NCBI GenBank assembly: GCA_963724985.1
Contig: CAVRWV010000022.1
Span: 62,001 to 126,000 of the forward strand
Direction of reading: 5' to 3'
Origin: JAJPJE01 sp963724985
GTDB lineage: Bacteria > Acidobacteriota > Terriglobia > Terriglobales > Acidobacteriaceae
DNA length: 64,000 nucleotides
The translations under genes were made by a program, and so were the position numbers. A model generated the notes under the pieces. It saw only the letters and a program-made list of their open reading frames with translations. It was not told where the DNA came from and did not search any database. Each line of letters begins with the position of its first letter. The first letter of the stretch is position 1. Shown one piece after another: positions 55,008-63,976 of this stretch.

Positions 55008-55036
55008 AAAAAAGGCCTGCCGCAGCAGGCCTTTTT
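55008..55036 (-). terminator. Terminator hairpin, works on both strands
   Basis: AAAAGGCCTGC, short loop, GCAGGCCTTTTT. A perfect seven-pair GC stem flanked by A and T tracts, placed about 18 bases past the stop of the coiled-coil gene (minus strand). Confidence 0.88.
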
Positions 55037-55053
55037 CGCACGAGGCAGTCTAG

Positions 55054-55887
55054 CTAATTCGAGCTGGTTTGCACCGGTGTAGGCGCGTTCTTTGGCGTGC
55101 TTAAGTAGCCCGTGACCTTATTCTTGTCGGCGGTGAAAACGACGATTTCGTACAGATTACGGTCCCGACCCGTGTAGAACTGCATCGGTTCGGACACAGT
55201 GCGGTCTTTCTTTTCGATGGTCCGATCGTCCGCAATCACGTTCAGGCTAAAGCGGCCTTTCTTGGCATCCACCTTTTTCAGCTGCAGACTCACGGTCCCA
55301 ACCGGCGTCGGTTTCGATCCCTTGTTAAGCGTGAACTCGTAGTAGTTGCGGTCGCCCTTATGCTTCAGGTATTCCAGATCCGACTGCGTATGCGCAATCA
55401 GCCCGCTTTGTACTCCGAGGTCGCCGACCGCGTGGTCGAGTTTGGCCTTCGTAGCGTTCAGATCGCTACGCGTGGTGGCGATGTCACCTTTTGCGCCAGT
55501 AAGATCGGTCTTCACGCCGCCCACTTCTGTAGCGACGTTAGAAATATTCGAACTCAGCAATTTCTCTGAAGCCTCTTGCTGCCGGCGAAGTTCGGCGGTG
55601 CGATTCGTAACATCCTTCTGCGTTTGTCCAAGCTTGGCGGCCAGCGCTTTCGCCTCAGCCTCGACATTCGCCTGGGTGATCCCCAGCTTCTTCATGATCG
55701 CTTCATTGTGCGCGGCAGCATCGTCAGCCGCCTGCTTCTGCGCCGTCTCAAGAGCGCCCAGACGCGTGTATAGCGAATACATGAGAATCGAAGATCCAAT
55801 GACGAAGAGGATTCCTAGGGCCAGCAGCACGTTCCGTAACGTGTGGCTTTCTTGCATCGGTTCGTAAGCTGTTTCCTGATCTTGCAT
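55054..55887 (-). CDS. Single-span protein with long periplasmic coiled coil
   Basis: A 277-residue protein. A short cytoplasmic tail, one membrane helix (VLLALGILFVIGSSILMYSL, about 20-40), then about 120 residues of heptad-like coiled coil rich in Ala, Lys and Asp (TDLTGAKGDIATTRSDLNAT), and a C-terminal beta domain of about 100 residues (YYEFTLNKGSKPTPVGTVSL). The ATG at 55887 has an AGGAG site. It resembles envelope-spanning scaffold proteins, but I cannot name the family. Confidence 0.75.
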   Translation of the reverse strand: MQDQETAYEPMQESHTLRNVLLALGILFVIGSSILMYSLYTRLGALETAQKQAADDAAAHNEAIMKKLGITQANVEAEAKALAAKLGQTQKDVTNRTAELRRQQEASEKLLSSNISNVATEVGGVKTDLTGAKGDIATTRSDLNATKAKLDHAVGDLGVQSGLIAHTQSDLEYLKHKGDRNYYEFTLNKGSKPTPVGTVSLQLKKVDAKKGRFSLNVIADDRTIEKKDRTVSEPMQFYTGRDRNLYEIVVFTADKNKVTGYLSTPKNAPTPVQTSSN

Positions 55888-56229
55888 CTTTAACCTTCTC
55901 CTGGAGGAATCGCGACCATTGTTCAGCAGCATCTAACATTTCGTCAACACCGATACTACATCGAAGAGCACTCGGTTTGCGCTCTGCTGACCCAAAAAGC
56001 TCACCCGAAGCGGGGTTCGGCACGATACTTGCACAATACTGCAGGTAGTTGTTCCCCAATCGTAACCGCGTCTGAGAGGGCCGGGTCATAAGCAGCACAC
56101 AACCAGCGGCTTAGGCCATGCAGTCAGGGCTAAAAGGCAGCTGGAGGTGCATAGGCCCAATCAACTTACGGTGCCAACGGTGAGAACACAGATTCCAACA
56201 GAAAGTCGCAAAGTCATACAGCAGGTCTT
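55888..56229. other. Intergenic region between the coiled-coil and sortase loci
   Basis: About 340 bases between divergent genes. Nothing recognisable beyond the likely promoters of both; no repeat or hairpin stands out. Confidence 0.45.
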
Positions 56230-56814
56230 ATGCGTAAGTCAGCAATAATCGCTATCTTAGTTTTATCCGCCATTTCTATCGCCGGAGCTCAGAACTCTGG
56301 AAACGTCCGCTCCGCCGCCTCGAATCACGCAAACACACGGCACGTGATTCATATTGTTTCGCCTGCTTTTGGAGAGAATCTGCAAGGAACTTCTGTTTCG
56401 ATTCGTTACGAGGTAAGTTCGACTAAACGAACCTCGGCACACCCCACCATGTTCCGCATTCAGATGGACTCTCAACCGCCAGTCGAGACGACTGAAACCG
56501 CGCATACATTCGACTCCTTGGCGCCTGGGCCGCACGACGTCACCGTCGAACTCCTTGACTCGAGGGACCGCCCCCTCGCCTCATCGCTCGTCAAGACCAG
56601 CTTTGTGTCTGCGGTGCCCGACACAAATTCCGCCGCCGAACTCGTCGTGGAACCGATGTTGCCACCGAGTCTGCAAAAAGTGGCTATGTTTCTCCCGCAA
56701 GCCGCCGCACCCATCGATCCCGGTGACGGAAGCGCTGAAATGCCGCTGCTCAGCGTCATCGGACTAGGCGTCCTGGTTGGCGGAATGGTTTCGGCGATGA
56801 AGACTCGTACTTAG
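56230..56814 (+). CDS. Exported protein with C-terminal anchor, possible sortase substrate
   Basis: A 194-residue protein: signal peptide (KSAIIAILVLSAISIAGAQ), an Ig-like beta domain (about 40-130, HVIHIVSPAFGENLQGTSVS), and a C terminus with LPQAAAP, a membrane helix (MPLLSVIGLGVLVGGMVSAM) and a basic tail (KTRT). The last three elements in this order are those of a sortase sorting signal, though LPQAA is not a standard LPXTG motif and lies about 14 residues before the helix. The sortase gene follows 82 bases later. Confidence 0.72.
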   Translation: MRKSAIIAILVLSAISIAGAQNSGNVRSAASNHANTRHVIHIVSPAFGENLQGTSVSIRYEVSSTKRTSAHPTMFRIQMDSQPPVETTETAHTFDSLAPGPHDVTVELLDSRDRPLASSLVKTSFVSAVPDTNSAAELVVEPMLPPSLQKVAMFLPQAAAPIDPGDGSAEMPLLSVIGLGVLVGGMVSAMKTRT

Positions 56815-56896
56815 GAATTTCATAAGCTTCTTCTACGATGAAATCCGCGATATTCGCGGTCTTCTCCCTTACCGGCGCACGCATCCTATTCAATGC

Positions 56897-57698
56897 ATGC
56901 CACCGCGAGACGCGCCTCGTACACGACGAAGAATACGGCAAGGGTCCCGAAACCCAAGCAATGTCACGAAACCGCTGGCTCAGCAATCTCCTGCACGTTT
57001 AGCGGAAACGCCGCCTGACGGCGACGTGCTAAAAAGAGCATCTACCTGGCTCGACCAACGCTGGCATCTATCTCTTATCGTCCTCCGCTCGCATTTTCGC
57101 TCTAAACAGATCCGACAGCGCTGGGTATCACTCCTCTTCATCCTGCTTGGTGCGGGCCTGCTCAGCTACGTGGTTTCGCAATACGCGGAAATGTACCGCA
57201 GCCAAAAAGACATGGCCGCACAATGGACCGCTCAGGAACGTCCGGCAAATAATGCCGCAATTGACCCCTCCCTTACCCGCCTCATCATTCCTAAAATCAG
57301 TCTGGATTCCTTCGTAGTCGAAGGAACCTCGCACAAAGCGCTGCTCCGGGGACCGGGCCGTCTGAAGAGTTCGGCCGAGCCGGGCCAGCCGGGGAATGTG
57401 ATCATCAGCGCGCATCGCGATACTTTCTTCCGCCACGTCTTCGAACTCGCCAGAGGCGATCAGGTAGAAGTCCAACACGGCGGTAAAACAGCGGTCTACG
57501 AAGTAACCGAGAAGAAGGTGGTCGATCCCGACGATGTGCGAAGTACTACGGCAAACAAGAGATGCGCGCCTTACCCTGATTACTTGCTATCCAACCTACT
57601 ACATCGGTCCTGCGCCTCAGCGGGCCATCGTGATCGCAAAACTGGTTTCCCTGCAGGATTCAACCCGCGCTTCAGCCTCGCAGGGCGTCGTCCGCTGA
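56897..57698 (+). pseudogene. Sortase gene with a frameshift before the catalytic Cys
   Basis: A single-span sortase. The membrane helix VSLLFILLGAGLLSYVVSQY is near residue 80, and the catalytic His is in NVIISAHRDTFFRHVFELAR. After YEVTEKKVVDPDDV (near 57545) the frame breaks; the other frame continues ARLTLITCYPTYYIGPAPQR with the catalytic Cys (57585-57587) and Arg, and ends at TGA 57696-57698. Family-like text on both sides suggests one small indel, possibly a sequence error. Sortases of this kind occur in acidobacteria although the cells have an outer membrane. Confidence 0.82.
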
Positions 57699-57740
57699 AC
57701 TAAAACAGTCGGCTCGCATCTCGTCCTCTAGAATAAGAAT

Positions 57741-58838
57741 GTGAAGGTGTGGGACACAGTCGTCGTTGGCGGCGGCATCATTGGACTCTCGCTCGCGCTC
57801 GAGCTCCGTCGTCACGGACAGAGCGTGATCGTCCTCGACGCCAACCAGCCCGGACACGAGGCATCGTGGGCCGCCGGCGGCATGCTCGCAGCGCGTGATC
57901 CCGAAACAAAGCCTGTGTTGCGGGAACTCGCAATCGCCAGCGCAGAGTTATATCCGGAGTTCGTTCACCAGATTCAGGACGAATCCGGAACACCCGTTGA
58001 CTTTCGCACTGACGGAGCCATCCGGTTTCTTCTCCCCAAGGAGCTCGCCAATTGTGCGCTTCCTCTGCTAACTGAAGTCGAGCTGCGCGAGTTGGAACCG
58101 AATCTGGGCTACATGGCTCCCGCCGTTTTCCTCGAGGAAGGTTGCGTCGATCCGCGGTCACTGCTCCCGGCCCTGGTCGAAGCGGCGAAGCATCATGAAG
58201 TCGACATCGCATCCGGTGCCGAGGTGCAGGAAATTGAGGTAGTCAATGATCGCGCTATCGCCGCCATCACTACTAAGACTCGATATCCGGGTGCTGCGAT
58301 TGTGAATTGCGCAGGCGCATGGGCCGGGCAAATTGGTCCGTTGAGGATCCCCACCCGCCCGGTGAAAGGGCAGATGCTGGCCTTGGCCCCGTTAGTGACC
58401 CCGGCGAATTTAACTACTCCGAAGCGCCTGGTTCACCATGTCGTTCGCGGAGACGTCTACATCATCCCTCGCGGCGACGGAAGAATCGTCGTAGGTTCCA
58501 CATCCGAAGACGCCGGTTTTAATAAGCGAGTCGACGCGCCCACAATCCAGAACCTGCATCAGTCGGCAGCCAATCTGGTGCCAGCAATCGGCGAAGCACG
58601 CATTCTGGAAGACTGGGCTGGATTACGACCCGGTACGCCAGATGGTCTGCCGATCCTCGGGCGCACCGAGGTCGACGCCTACTACGTCGCCACCGGCCAT
58701 TTTCGCGACGGAATCTTGCTGGCGCCTATCACTGCAAAGCTGATGTCACGTCTGATTCGCGCGGAGGATCCTGAACTCGACATCTCGCATTTTCGTCTCA
58801 GCCGATTTCAGACTAGCGAAACCAGGCAGGCGAAGTAG
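57741..58838 (+). CDS. thiO: FAD-dependent glycine oxidase, ThiO type
   Basis: A 365-residue DAO-family flavoenzyme. The dinucleotide motif VVVGGGIIGLSLALEL opens the protein, and EASWAAGGMLAARD and the C-terminal LRPGTPDGLPILGRTEVDAY, ATGHFRDGILLAP are typical of ThiO, which oxidises glycine to the iminoacetate used for the thiazole ring of thiamine. Other thiamine genes are not adjacent, so another amino-acid oxidase role is possible. GTG start at 57741. Confidence 0.85.
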   Translation: MKVWDTVVVGGGIIGLSLALELRRHGQSVIVLDANQPGHEASWAAGGMLAARDPETKPVLRELAIASAELYPEFVHQIQDESGTPVDFRTDGAIRFLLPKELANCALPLLTEVELRELEPNLGYMAPAVFLEEGCVDPRSLLPALVEAAKHHEVDIASGAEVQEIEVVNDRAIAAITTKTRYPGAAIVNCAGAWAGQIGPLRIPTRPVKGQMLALAPLVTPANLTTPKRLVHHVVRGDVYIIPRGDGRIVVGSTSEDAGFNKRVDAPTIQNLHQSAANLVPAIGEARILEDWAGLRPGTPDGLPILGRTEVDAYYVATGHFRDGILLAPITAKLMSRLIRAEDPELDISHFRLSRFQTSETRQAK

Positions 58839-58899
58839 AATAAATGCATTCCCCCCGTGAAGGTGTCGTCTTAGCGACGGGTCGAGCAGAGGCGCAATC

Positions 58900-59409
58900 A
58901 TGTTCTGCAATTCCTGCGGCACGCATATACAAGCCGGGCAAACGGCCTGTCCTTCCTGTGGCAAAGCAACATGGGCTCCCGCTGTTGGCAACACCGCGCC
59001 GGGCGTAGCTCCCGTCATTGCGAACCGCGTAGCGCAGCATGTGAACACACTCGGCATTCTCTGGATCATCTACGGAGTGCTGACCGCCATCGGGGGCCTC
59101 GTGATGCTGCTGATCGCCAATGCGTTCTTCGGCCCATGGATGCAGGGCCAGGAAACGCCCATGCCTCCCTTCATTCGTCCAATGATCGGCTTCATCGGCA
59201 CGCTCCTGGTAATCACCGCTCTCGTACGCTTGCTCGCCGGATGGGCTCTCTATGCAAAACAAAGCTGGGGCCGAATCCTGGCGTTGATCCTCGGATTTCT
59301 GTCGCTCATCGATTTCCCCTTCGGCACCGCTATCGGGATCTACACCATCTGGGTGCTGCTCTCGCACGGAGCCGAGCAGCAATACCATCAACTCGCCTAC
59401 GCACGATGA
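58900..59409 (+). CDS. Zinc-ribbon membrane protein
   Basis: A 169-residue protein with an N-terminal zinc ribbon (CNSCGTHIQAGQTACPSCGK) and four membrane helices (LGILWIIYGVLTAIGGLVML onward). Such zinc-ribbon/DUF proteins are common in acidobacteria; role unknown. It follows thiO by 61 bases and may be co-transcribed. Confidence 0.8.
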   Translation: MFCNSCGTHIQAGQTACPSCGKATWAPAVGNTAPGVAPVIANRVAQHVNTLGILWIIYGVLTAIGGLVMLLIANAFFGPWMQGQETPMPPFIRPMIGFIGTLLVITALVRLLAGWALYAKQSWGRILALILGFLSLIDFPFGTAIGIYTIWVLLSHGAEQQYHQLAYAR

Positions 59410-59450
59410 AGCTCGTGGACGTTTGAATTTGGAATTGAGACCACAAAAAA

Positions 59451-59532
59451 GCCGCGCAGCGGCGGTACAGGATAGCCCGGCACGTAAGTGCCGGGAAAAA
59501 GCGCGTTATAGAGAACGAGTCCGCTTCAGCGG
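59451..59532 (+). repeat. REP-like hairpin modules, variant A
   Basis: GCCGCGCAGCGGCGG, CCCGGCACGTAAGTGCCGGG and CCGCTTCAGCGG in succession, three short GC hairpins in the same order as the 59603 unit but with different arm sequences. Confidence 0.7.
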
Positions 59533-59602
59533 ACGGCACAATTTCCCAATGACTGATAAACCTTTCTTCCGCCGCGTAGCGCGAGTCGAATGTCTCAGTA
59601 CA

Positions 59603-59693
59603 AGCCGCGGAGCGGCGGCATTCGTAAGCCCAGACCGTAAGGTCTGGGTGGATTGGCGAAAAACCACCGAGCCCCGGAGGGGCGATACACCCA
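59603..59693 (+). repeat. REP-like hairpin unit, copy 1
   Basis: Three hairpins in order: CCGCGGAGCGGCGG, CCCAGACCGTAAGGTCTGGG and GCCCCGGAGGGGC. The same unit recurs at 62643-62729 with only a few changes. Confidence 0.85.
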
Positions 59694-59719
59694 CACTTGG
59701 CTACTGAGTTCAACGTTCG

Positions 59720-60061
59720 ATGAATAACAAACCTTTCTTCCGCCGCGTTGCCGACGAAATGCTCGACAACGAAACAGCCCGCCAGATCGCCGAACAAGAA
59801 CAGGCGATCGCACAGAATCCTGACTGGGCGGAAGGCCACTACCACCTCGCTCAATTGCTGCGAGTGCAGCAGAAACCACTGGAAGCCAAACGTCAGCTCT
59901 TGATCGCGCTCGAGAAAAAACCTCTCTTAACCGATGCACACATCGCGCTTGGGGAACTTCTCATCGCGGAAGGCGAATTCGATCGTGCGCACGAGCACGC
60001 AGAGATCGCGGCTCAATTGGGCAACCGGCGCCTGCTGGAACAGATGAAGAGAAACGGTTAG
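59720..60061 (+). CDS. Small TPR-like protein
   Basis: A 113-residue helical protein whose central part fits two to three tetratricopeptide repeats (NPDWAEGHYHLAQLLRVQQK, PLLTDAHIALGELLIAEGEF). No signal peptide or membrane helix. Its first codons (KPFFRRVA) are duplicated 171 bases upstream, where a REP-like unit intervenes. Confidence 0.78.
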   Translation: MNNKPFFRRVADEMLDNETARQIAEQEQAIAQNPDWAEGHYHLAQLLRVQQKPLEAKRQLLIALEKKPLLTDAHIALGELLIAEGEFDRAHEHAEIAAQLGNRRLLEQMKRNG

Positions 60062-60069
60062 GGCTGATT

Positions 60070-60987
60070 CTACGGAAACACTGTTGCCGGGGCCAAAATC
60101 AATAAATCTTTTTTATCAATGCCGCTATCGACTATTTCTACCATGAGCTTTCCCGATATCGGTGCGGCTTCGGCACTGATCTCCACACGATAGGGTTGAA
60201 CCGCTTCCGTCAAGAACTGAACGATTGTGTCTTGAACTTCCTGCCGATCTTTCGGACTTAGGCTGCCCATAGTAAAAGAGTCACCACCTGTTTGTCGGAC
60301 TAGTTCGTATAGTCTGTTGAGACCCTCGCGTTCTTCCTCAGTTCTCGGAGCTGTGGCTTGTAGGGCGAATCCGAAAACTCTGATACCTGCTTTACAGAGC
60401 TTCTTCTCAAGCTCATTCACTGAGATGTGGCTTCCTGTATCTCCGCCGTCTGTTATCACGAAAACCACATCTCCGCTGTGAAGTGGAAGTGGGTTTTGAG
60501 TTGCCTTAGCAATCGAGTCCCACAGATCCGTGCGATGCGAGTGAATGCTAGGCTTCACACCGCGGAGAGCAGCAATCTGTTCAACAAACTCTCTGTGCTC
60601 TTTATCTGCAAGAAAAGCTTTCTTGTCGTCAGACCCGAATGACACGAAGGAAAGCTCAGTTGATATGGGCGCTGTTGCAGCGATTGCGGCTGCTATCGAG
60701 GAAGCCGCCAACCACTCTGCTCGAACAAATTGCATACTGCCCGAACTGTCCAGAACGATGGCAATCCGTCGCATCGCCTTATCTTTCTCGATGCGATTCA
60801 CCGGAACGATCCTATTTCCAATCTTCAAGCGAACATTTTCAGCCTTAAGGGGCGGGAGAAGCCTACCGTTATTTCGTACAGAAACATTGATATAAACCGC
60901 CGAATTATGGGACTCAGCGGAAACTTGCGTCATTCCCGCCAGCGGAGCGAGCAATGTCAAGCCAAGGGTCATCCACGTAGATCGCAT
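60070..60987 (-). CDS. Secreted VWA-domain protein, acidobacterial type
   Basis: A 305-residue exported protein: signal peptide (STWMTLGLTLLAPLAGMTQV), a short beta segment, then a von Willebrand factor A domain with the metal-binding DSSGSM and later TDGGDTGSHIS. The set resembles the VWFA-related family that is greatly expanded in acidobacteria. Role unknown, perhaps adhesion or protein-protein contact outside the inner membrane. The ATG at 60987 is preferred over the frame start at 61014. Confidence 0.88.
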   Translation of the reverse strand: MRSTWMTLGLTLLAPLAGMTQVSAESHNSAVYINVSVRNNGRLLPPLKAENVRLKIGNRIVPVNRIEKDKAMRRIAIVLDSSGSMQFVRAEWLAASSIAAAIAATAPISTELSFVSFGSDDKKAFLADKEHREFVEQIAALRGVKPSIHSHRTDLWDSIAKATQNPLPLHSGDVVFVITDGGDTGSHISVNELEKKLCKAGIRVFGFALQATAPRTEEEREGLNRLYELVRQTGGDSFTMGSLSPKDRQEVQDTIVQFLTEAVQPYRVEISAEAAPISGKLMVEIVDSGIDKKDLLILAPATVFP

Positions 60988-61114
60988 GATTCGGGAACAT
61001 ACCCCAATTTCCACCCTGCGTAAACCGACTACTGACGACTGACTACTGGCTACTCATTTATACTTCCCTGTTTGCTTCCACAGCACTCATCGCATTCGCG
61101 AAAGTGAGGATCTC

Positions 61115-62488
61115 ATGGCTACAGCCGCCGTCAGTTATGCTCGCGAGAATCAGAAACGTTTCCTCGAGGAACTGAAAGAACTGCTGCGCATTCCCAGCGT
61201 TAGCACCATGGACGAACACAAAAACGACATTCAGAAGGCCGCCGACTTCGTGGCCAGCGAACTGAAGCGCATCGGATTCGAGCACGTCGAAGTCATCCCC
61301 AGCTCCGGTCATCCCATGGTCTACGCCGACTGGCTGCACGCATCCGGCAAACCTACAGTGCTCTGTTACGCGCATTACGACGTGCAACCTCCCGATCCGA
61401 TCGAAGAATGGACCACGCCTCCCTTCGAGCCCACCGAGCGCAATCAGAACATCTACGCGCGCGGCGCCGTCGACGACAAAGGCCAGCTCTGGATGCAGGT
61501 GAAGGCCTTCGAGTCGCTCTTCCGCTCTGGCAACGGCAAGCTGCCCATCAACGTGCGCATCCTCTTCGAAGGCGAAGAAGAAGTTGGCGGCGAAGCTATC
61601 GCCGAATACATCCGCAAGCACGGCGATAAGCTGAAAGCCGACTTCGCGCTCGTGAGCGACACGGAACTCTTTGCGCCCGAACTGCCGACCCTGTGTGTTG
61701 GTCTGCGCGGCCTCGTGTACACCGAACTCGAAGCCGTCGGCGCAATGACCGATCTTCACTCTGGCGTCTACGGCGGAGCCGCACCCAATCCGCTGGAAGC
61801 CCTGTCACGAATCATCTCCAAGCTTAAGGATGAGAGCGGTCGCATCCTGATCCCCGGCTTCTACGACGATGTACAGAAGCCCACCGACGCCGAGCTCAAA
61901 GCCTGGAAGTCGTTGCCCTTCGACGAAGAGCACTATCGCAAGACAGAAGTCGGATCCAATGTGCTGACCGGCGAGCCGGACTATTCCGTTCTCTATCGCA
62001 CATGGGCGCGTCCCACGCTTGAAGTCCACGGCATGCCCGGCGGCTTTGTTGCCCCCGGCGCAAAAACAGTGATTCCGGCGAAAGCCTCCGCGAAGATCTC
62101 CATGCGCCTGGTGCCGAATCAGAATCCCGACGACATATTGAAGAAGTACGAAAACTTCATCAAATCGATCACGCCCAAGGGCATTCAGATCAAGATCAAG
62201 GTGCACAGCAAGGGCGAGGCTATCGTCGTCGGCACCGACAACAAGTACATCAAGGCCGCCACCGAAGCTTTGCACGACGTCTTCAAGAAGGACACGGTGT
62301 ACATCCGCTCAGGCGGATCGATTCCCATCGTGACCGACTTCGAAAACGTGCTGCAGATTCCCTCAGTGATGATGGGCCTGGGCCTGCCGGACGACAATCT
62401 GCACGCGCCCAACGAGAAGTTCCACATACCGAACTTCTACCGCGGGATCGAGTCGATCATCAACTTCTTCCATCGTCTGGCAGCGTAG
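61115..62488 (+). CDS. M20-family dipeptidase
   Basis: A 457-residue zinc peptidase of the M20 group (dipeptidase/CNDP-like). Metal-binding and catalytic residues can be read in YAHYDVQPPDPIEEW, GAVDDKGQLWMQ, EGEEEVGGEAIAEY and SDTELFAP. The dimerisation lid (about 200-380) and the final His (LHAPNEKF) are present. It lacks a signal peptide, so it acts in the cytoplasm on small peptides. Confidence 0.93.
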   Translation: MATAAVSYARENQKRFLEELKELLRIPSVSTMDEHKNDIQKAADFVASELKRIGFEHVEVIPSSGHPMVYADWLHASGKPTVLCYAHYDVQPPDPIEEWTTPPFEPTERNQNIYARGAVDDKGQLWMQVKAFESLFRSGNGKLPINVRILFEGEEEVGGEAIAEYIRKHGDKLKADFALVSDTELFAPELPTLCVGLRGLVYTELEAVGAMTDLHSGVYGGAAPNPLEALSRIISKLKDESGRILIPGFYDDVQKPTDAELKAWKSLPFDEEHYRKTEVGSNVLTGEPDYSVLYRTWARPTLEVHGMPGGFVAPGAKTVIPAKASAKISMRLVPNQNPDDILKKYENFIKSITPKGIQIKIKVHSKGEAIVVGTDNKYIKAATEALHDVFKKDTVYIRSGGSIPIVTDFENVLQIPSVMMGLGLPDDNLHAPNEKFHIPNFYRGIESIINFFHRLAA

Positions 62489-62642
62489 GAAGTGAGAAGT
62501 CAGAAATTTTTTGCCTTGCAATGCGGCCAGCACTCTGTCATTTCGAGCGACTGGCCGCCGTTGCTTTTCGCGATCCTGCTGTTGGATCGCGCGGCCAGGA
62601 GTCGAGAAACCTTGCGGGTTTCTTGCCTTCGGCGACCAAAGT

Positions 62643-62729
62643 AGCCGCGGAGCGGCGGCACTCGTAAGCCCAGACCGTAAGGTCTGGGTCATATTTAGAA
62701 AAATCCACAAGCCCCGTAGGGGCGACACA
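62643..62729 (+). repeat. REP-like hairpin unit, copy 2
   Basis: Same three hairpins as 59603-59693 (CCGCGGAGCGGCGG, CCCAGACCGTAAGGTCTGGG, GCCCCGTAGGGGC), about 3 kb away and nearly identical. Confidence 0.85.
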
Positions 62730-62764
62730 ACTGTAAAGATGCCGCAAGCACGGCCTCGACACTT

Positions 62765-63316
62765 TCAGAGATTCGTTAGCTTTACGCTTCTTCGCCCTGC
62801 CATCTCTGCCGCGATCTCCGCCTTCTGCTCGCGAGATAAAGCTCGCTCCGCAGCCGGAAATAGAACCTGATCTTCCACCTGAATATGCTGCGGATAAATA
62901 TCTGCGAGCCTCGTCACTGCATCTCTGAATTTCGTGAAATCAGCCGCCGAGAGTTCTCCCGCCTCCAGCCACAGCTTCCCCAACTCGTCGACTCTGCGGT
63001 GCAGGGCGTCCGCCTCGCGATGATCGCGCTCGAGCGCTTCCACTTTCTCCAGCGCGGTCTTTAACTCCGGATCACCCACCGATCGCAATCTCGGAAATAG
63101 CGACTCTTCCTCATCCGCCGTATGCTTCGGAGCGGACTCGCGAAAATATCGCAACGCCAGATCAAGTGCCCGGCGGCGCTCGTCATCCAGCCGCGGCCCT
63201 TCGCTGGCAACCGCCTGCAGCGAACGGAGGAACATCTCAATCCGCCGATGGCAATCAGAGAGCAGTCCCGTTGGGTCGGAGAAGTTGTGAGCAGTGGCGC
63301 CAATCTGAACCGGCAT
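62765..63316 (-). CDS. Hemerythrin-like domain protein
   Basis: A 183-residue four-helix protein with the ligand pattern of hemerythrin HHE domains: His in SDCHRRIEMFL, HTADEEESLFPRL, ERDHREADALH and YPQHIQVEDQVLFPAAE. It probably binds a di-iron centre and senses or handles oxygen, nitric oxide or iron. No partner gene is adjacent. Confidence 0.87.
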   Translation of the reverse strand: MPVQIGATAHNFSDPTGLLSDCHRRIEMFLRSLQAVASEGPRLDDERRRALDLALRYFRESAPKHTADEEESLFPRLRSVGDPELKTALEKVEALERDHREADALHRRVDELGKLWLEAGELSAADFTKFRDAVTRLADIYPQHIQVEDQVLFPAAERALSREQKAEIAAEMAGRRSVKLTNL

Positions 63317-63775
63317 ATCTATTGTTTAGATTACGGGAGCAGCCTCGGCTATGACAAAAGTCCTGCCGGTGTCCCACACATCTTCCTTTTGGATGTGTGG
63401 GAGGAACAAAGCCATCTAAGGTTAACTGTCCTTCTACCTCGCCGATCTTCCTTCTTACTTCCCTTGCTTCCCTGCACCATTCGCGCTACAGTCGACCTTG
63501 CTCTAGTGGTTTTCCCGCCTCTTCCTTTCCTGCCACGCAATTGGTTTGTTCGTCGTGTATTGCGAAGTTGCTGCATTGACTGTGCAACATACCGTAGTTT
63601 CCACAGATAAGCCCCTATATGTGGTGTTTATAGGGTTGACGCACGCCTACTACCCCGCTAGATTTATCCAGACTTCGGAGTTACGCAGCCACAGCTTTCC
63701 CAGCCAAGGTGGCCGCCATCCGAACAACGATGCAGGCTCTGGCGGGCTTGCAGACAAGCTTGGTCGAACGGGTGG

Positions 63776-63806
63776 CCCATTCAAACCTTCTTTTGGTTTG
63801 AGTGGG
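63776..63806. repeat. GGGTGGCCCA-type hairpin repeat, copy 1
   Basis: CCCATTCAAACC pairs with GGTTTGAGTGGG around TTCTTTT, and it is preceded by GGGTGG. Confidence 0.65.
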
Positions 63807-63924
63807 GTGAACGATATCGCGCCCCTCGTTGCACGACCGGGTTCTTGTCCCGTGGCTGTGGATTGGGCAAGATGCATCGTGGTTCCGCCTGCGCATCCCT
63901 CGTGCGCCGGCGATTGCTGGGTGG

Positions 63925-63958
63925 CCCATCCTCTCGCCTTTTTTTGGCGAAGGGTGGG
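63925..63958. repeat. GGGTGGCCCA-type hairpin repeat, copy 2
   Basis: CCCATCCTCTCGCC pairs with GGCGAAGGGTGGG around a T run, again preceded by GGGTGG. It sits just upstream of smc and could also act as a terminator. Confidence 0.65.
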
Positions 63959-63976
63959 GGATCAAAAGGAGTCACA

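Larger units (their letters stand above)
59410..59719. other. Intergenic repeat block before the TPR gene
   Basis: About 310 bases made almost entirely of hairpin modules (59451-59532 and 59603-59693) plus a duplicate of the first codons of the next gene (59549-59577). The open frame 59423-59707 runs through these modules and is not a gene. Confidence 0.7.
63317..63976. other. Intergenic hairpin-rich region before smc
   Basis: About 660 bases without a supported gene. It holds three hairpins: 63372-63402 (TCCCACACATC/GATGTGTGGGA), 63776-63806 and 63925-63958. Open frames here have no recognisable product. Confidence 0.6.

Noticed and set aside
59423..59707. A 94-codon frame before the TPR gene
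   Set aside because: It consists of hairpin repeat units and a duplicated start; not a gene.
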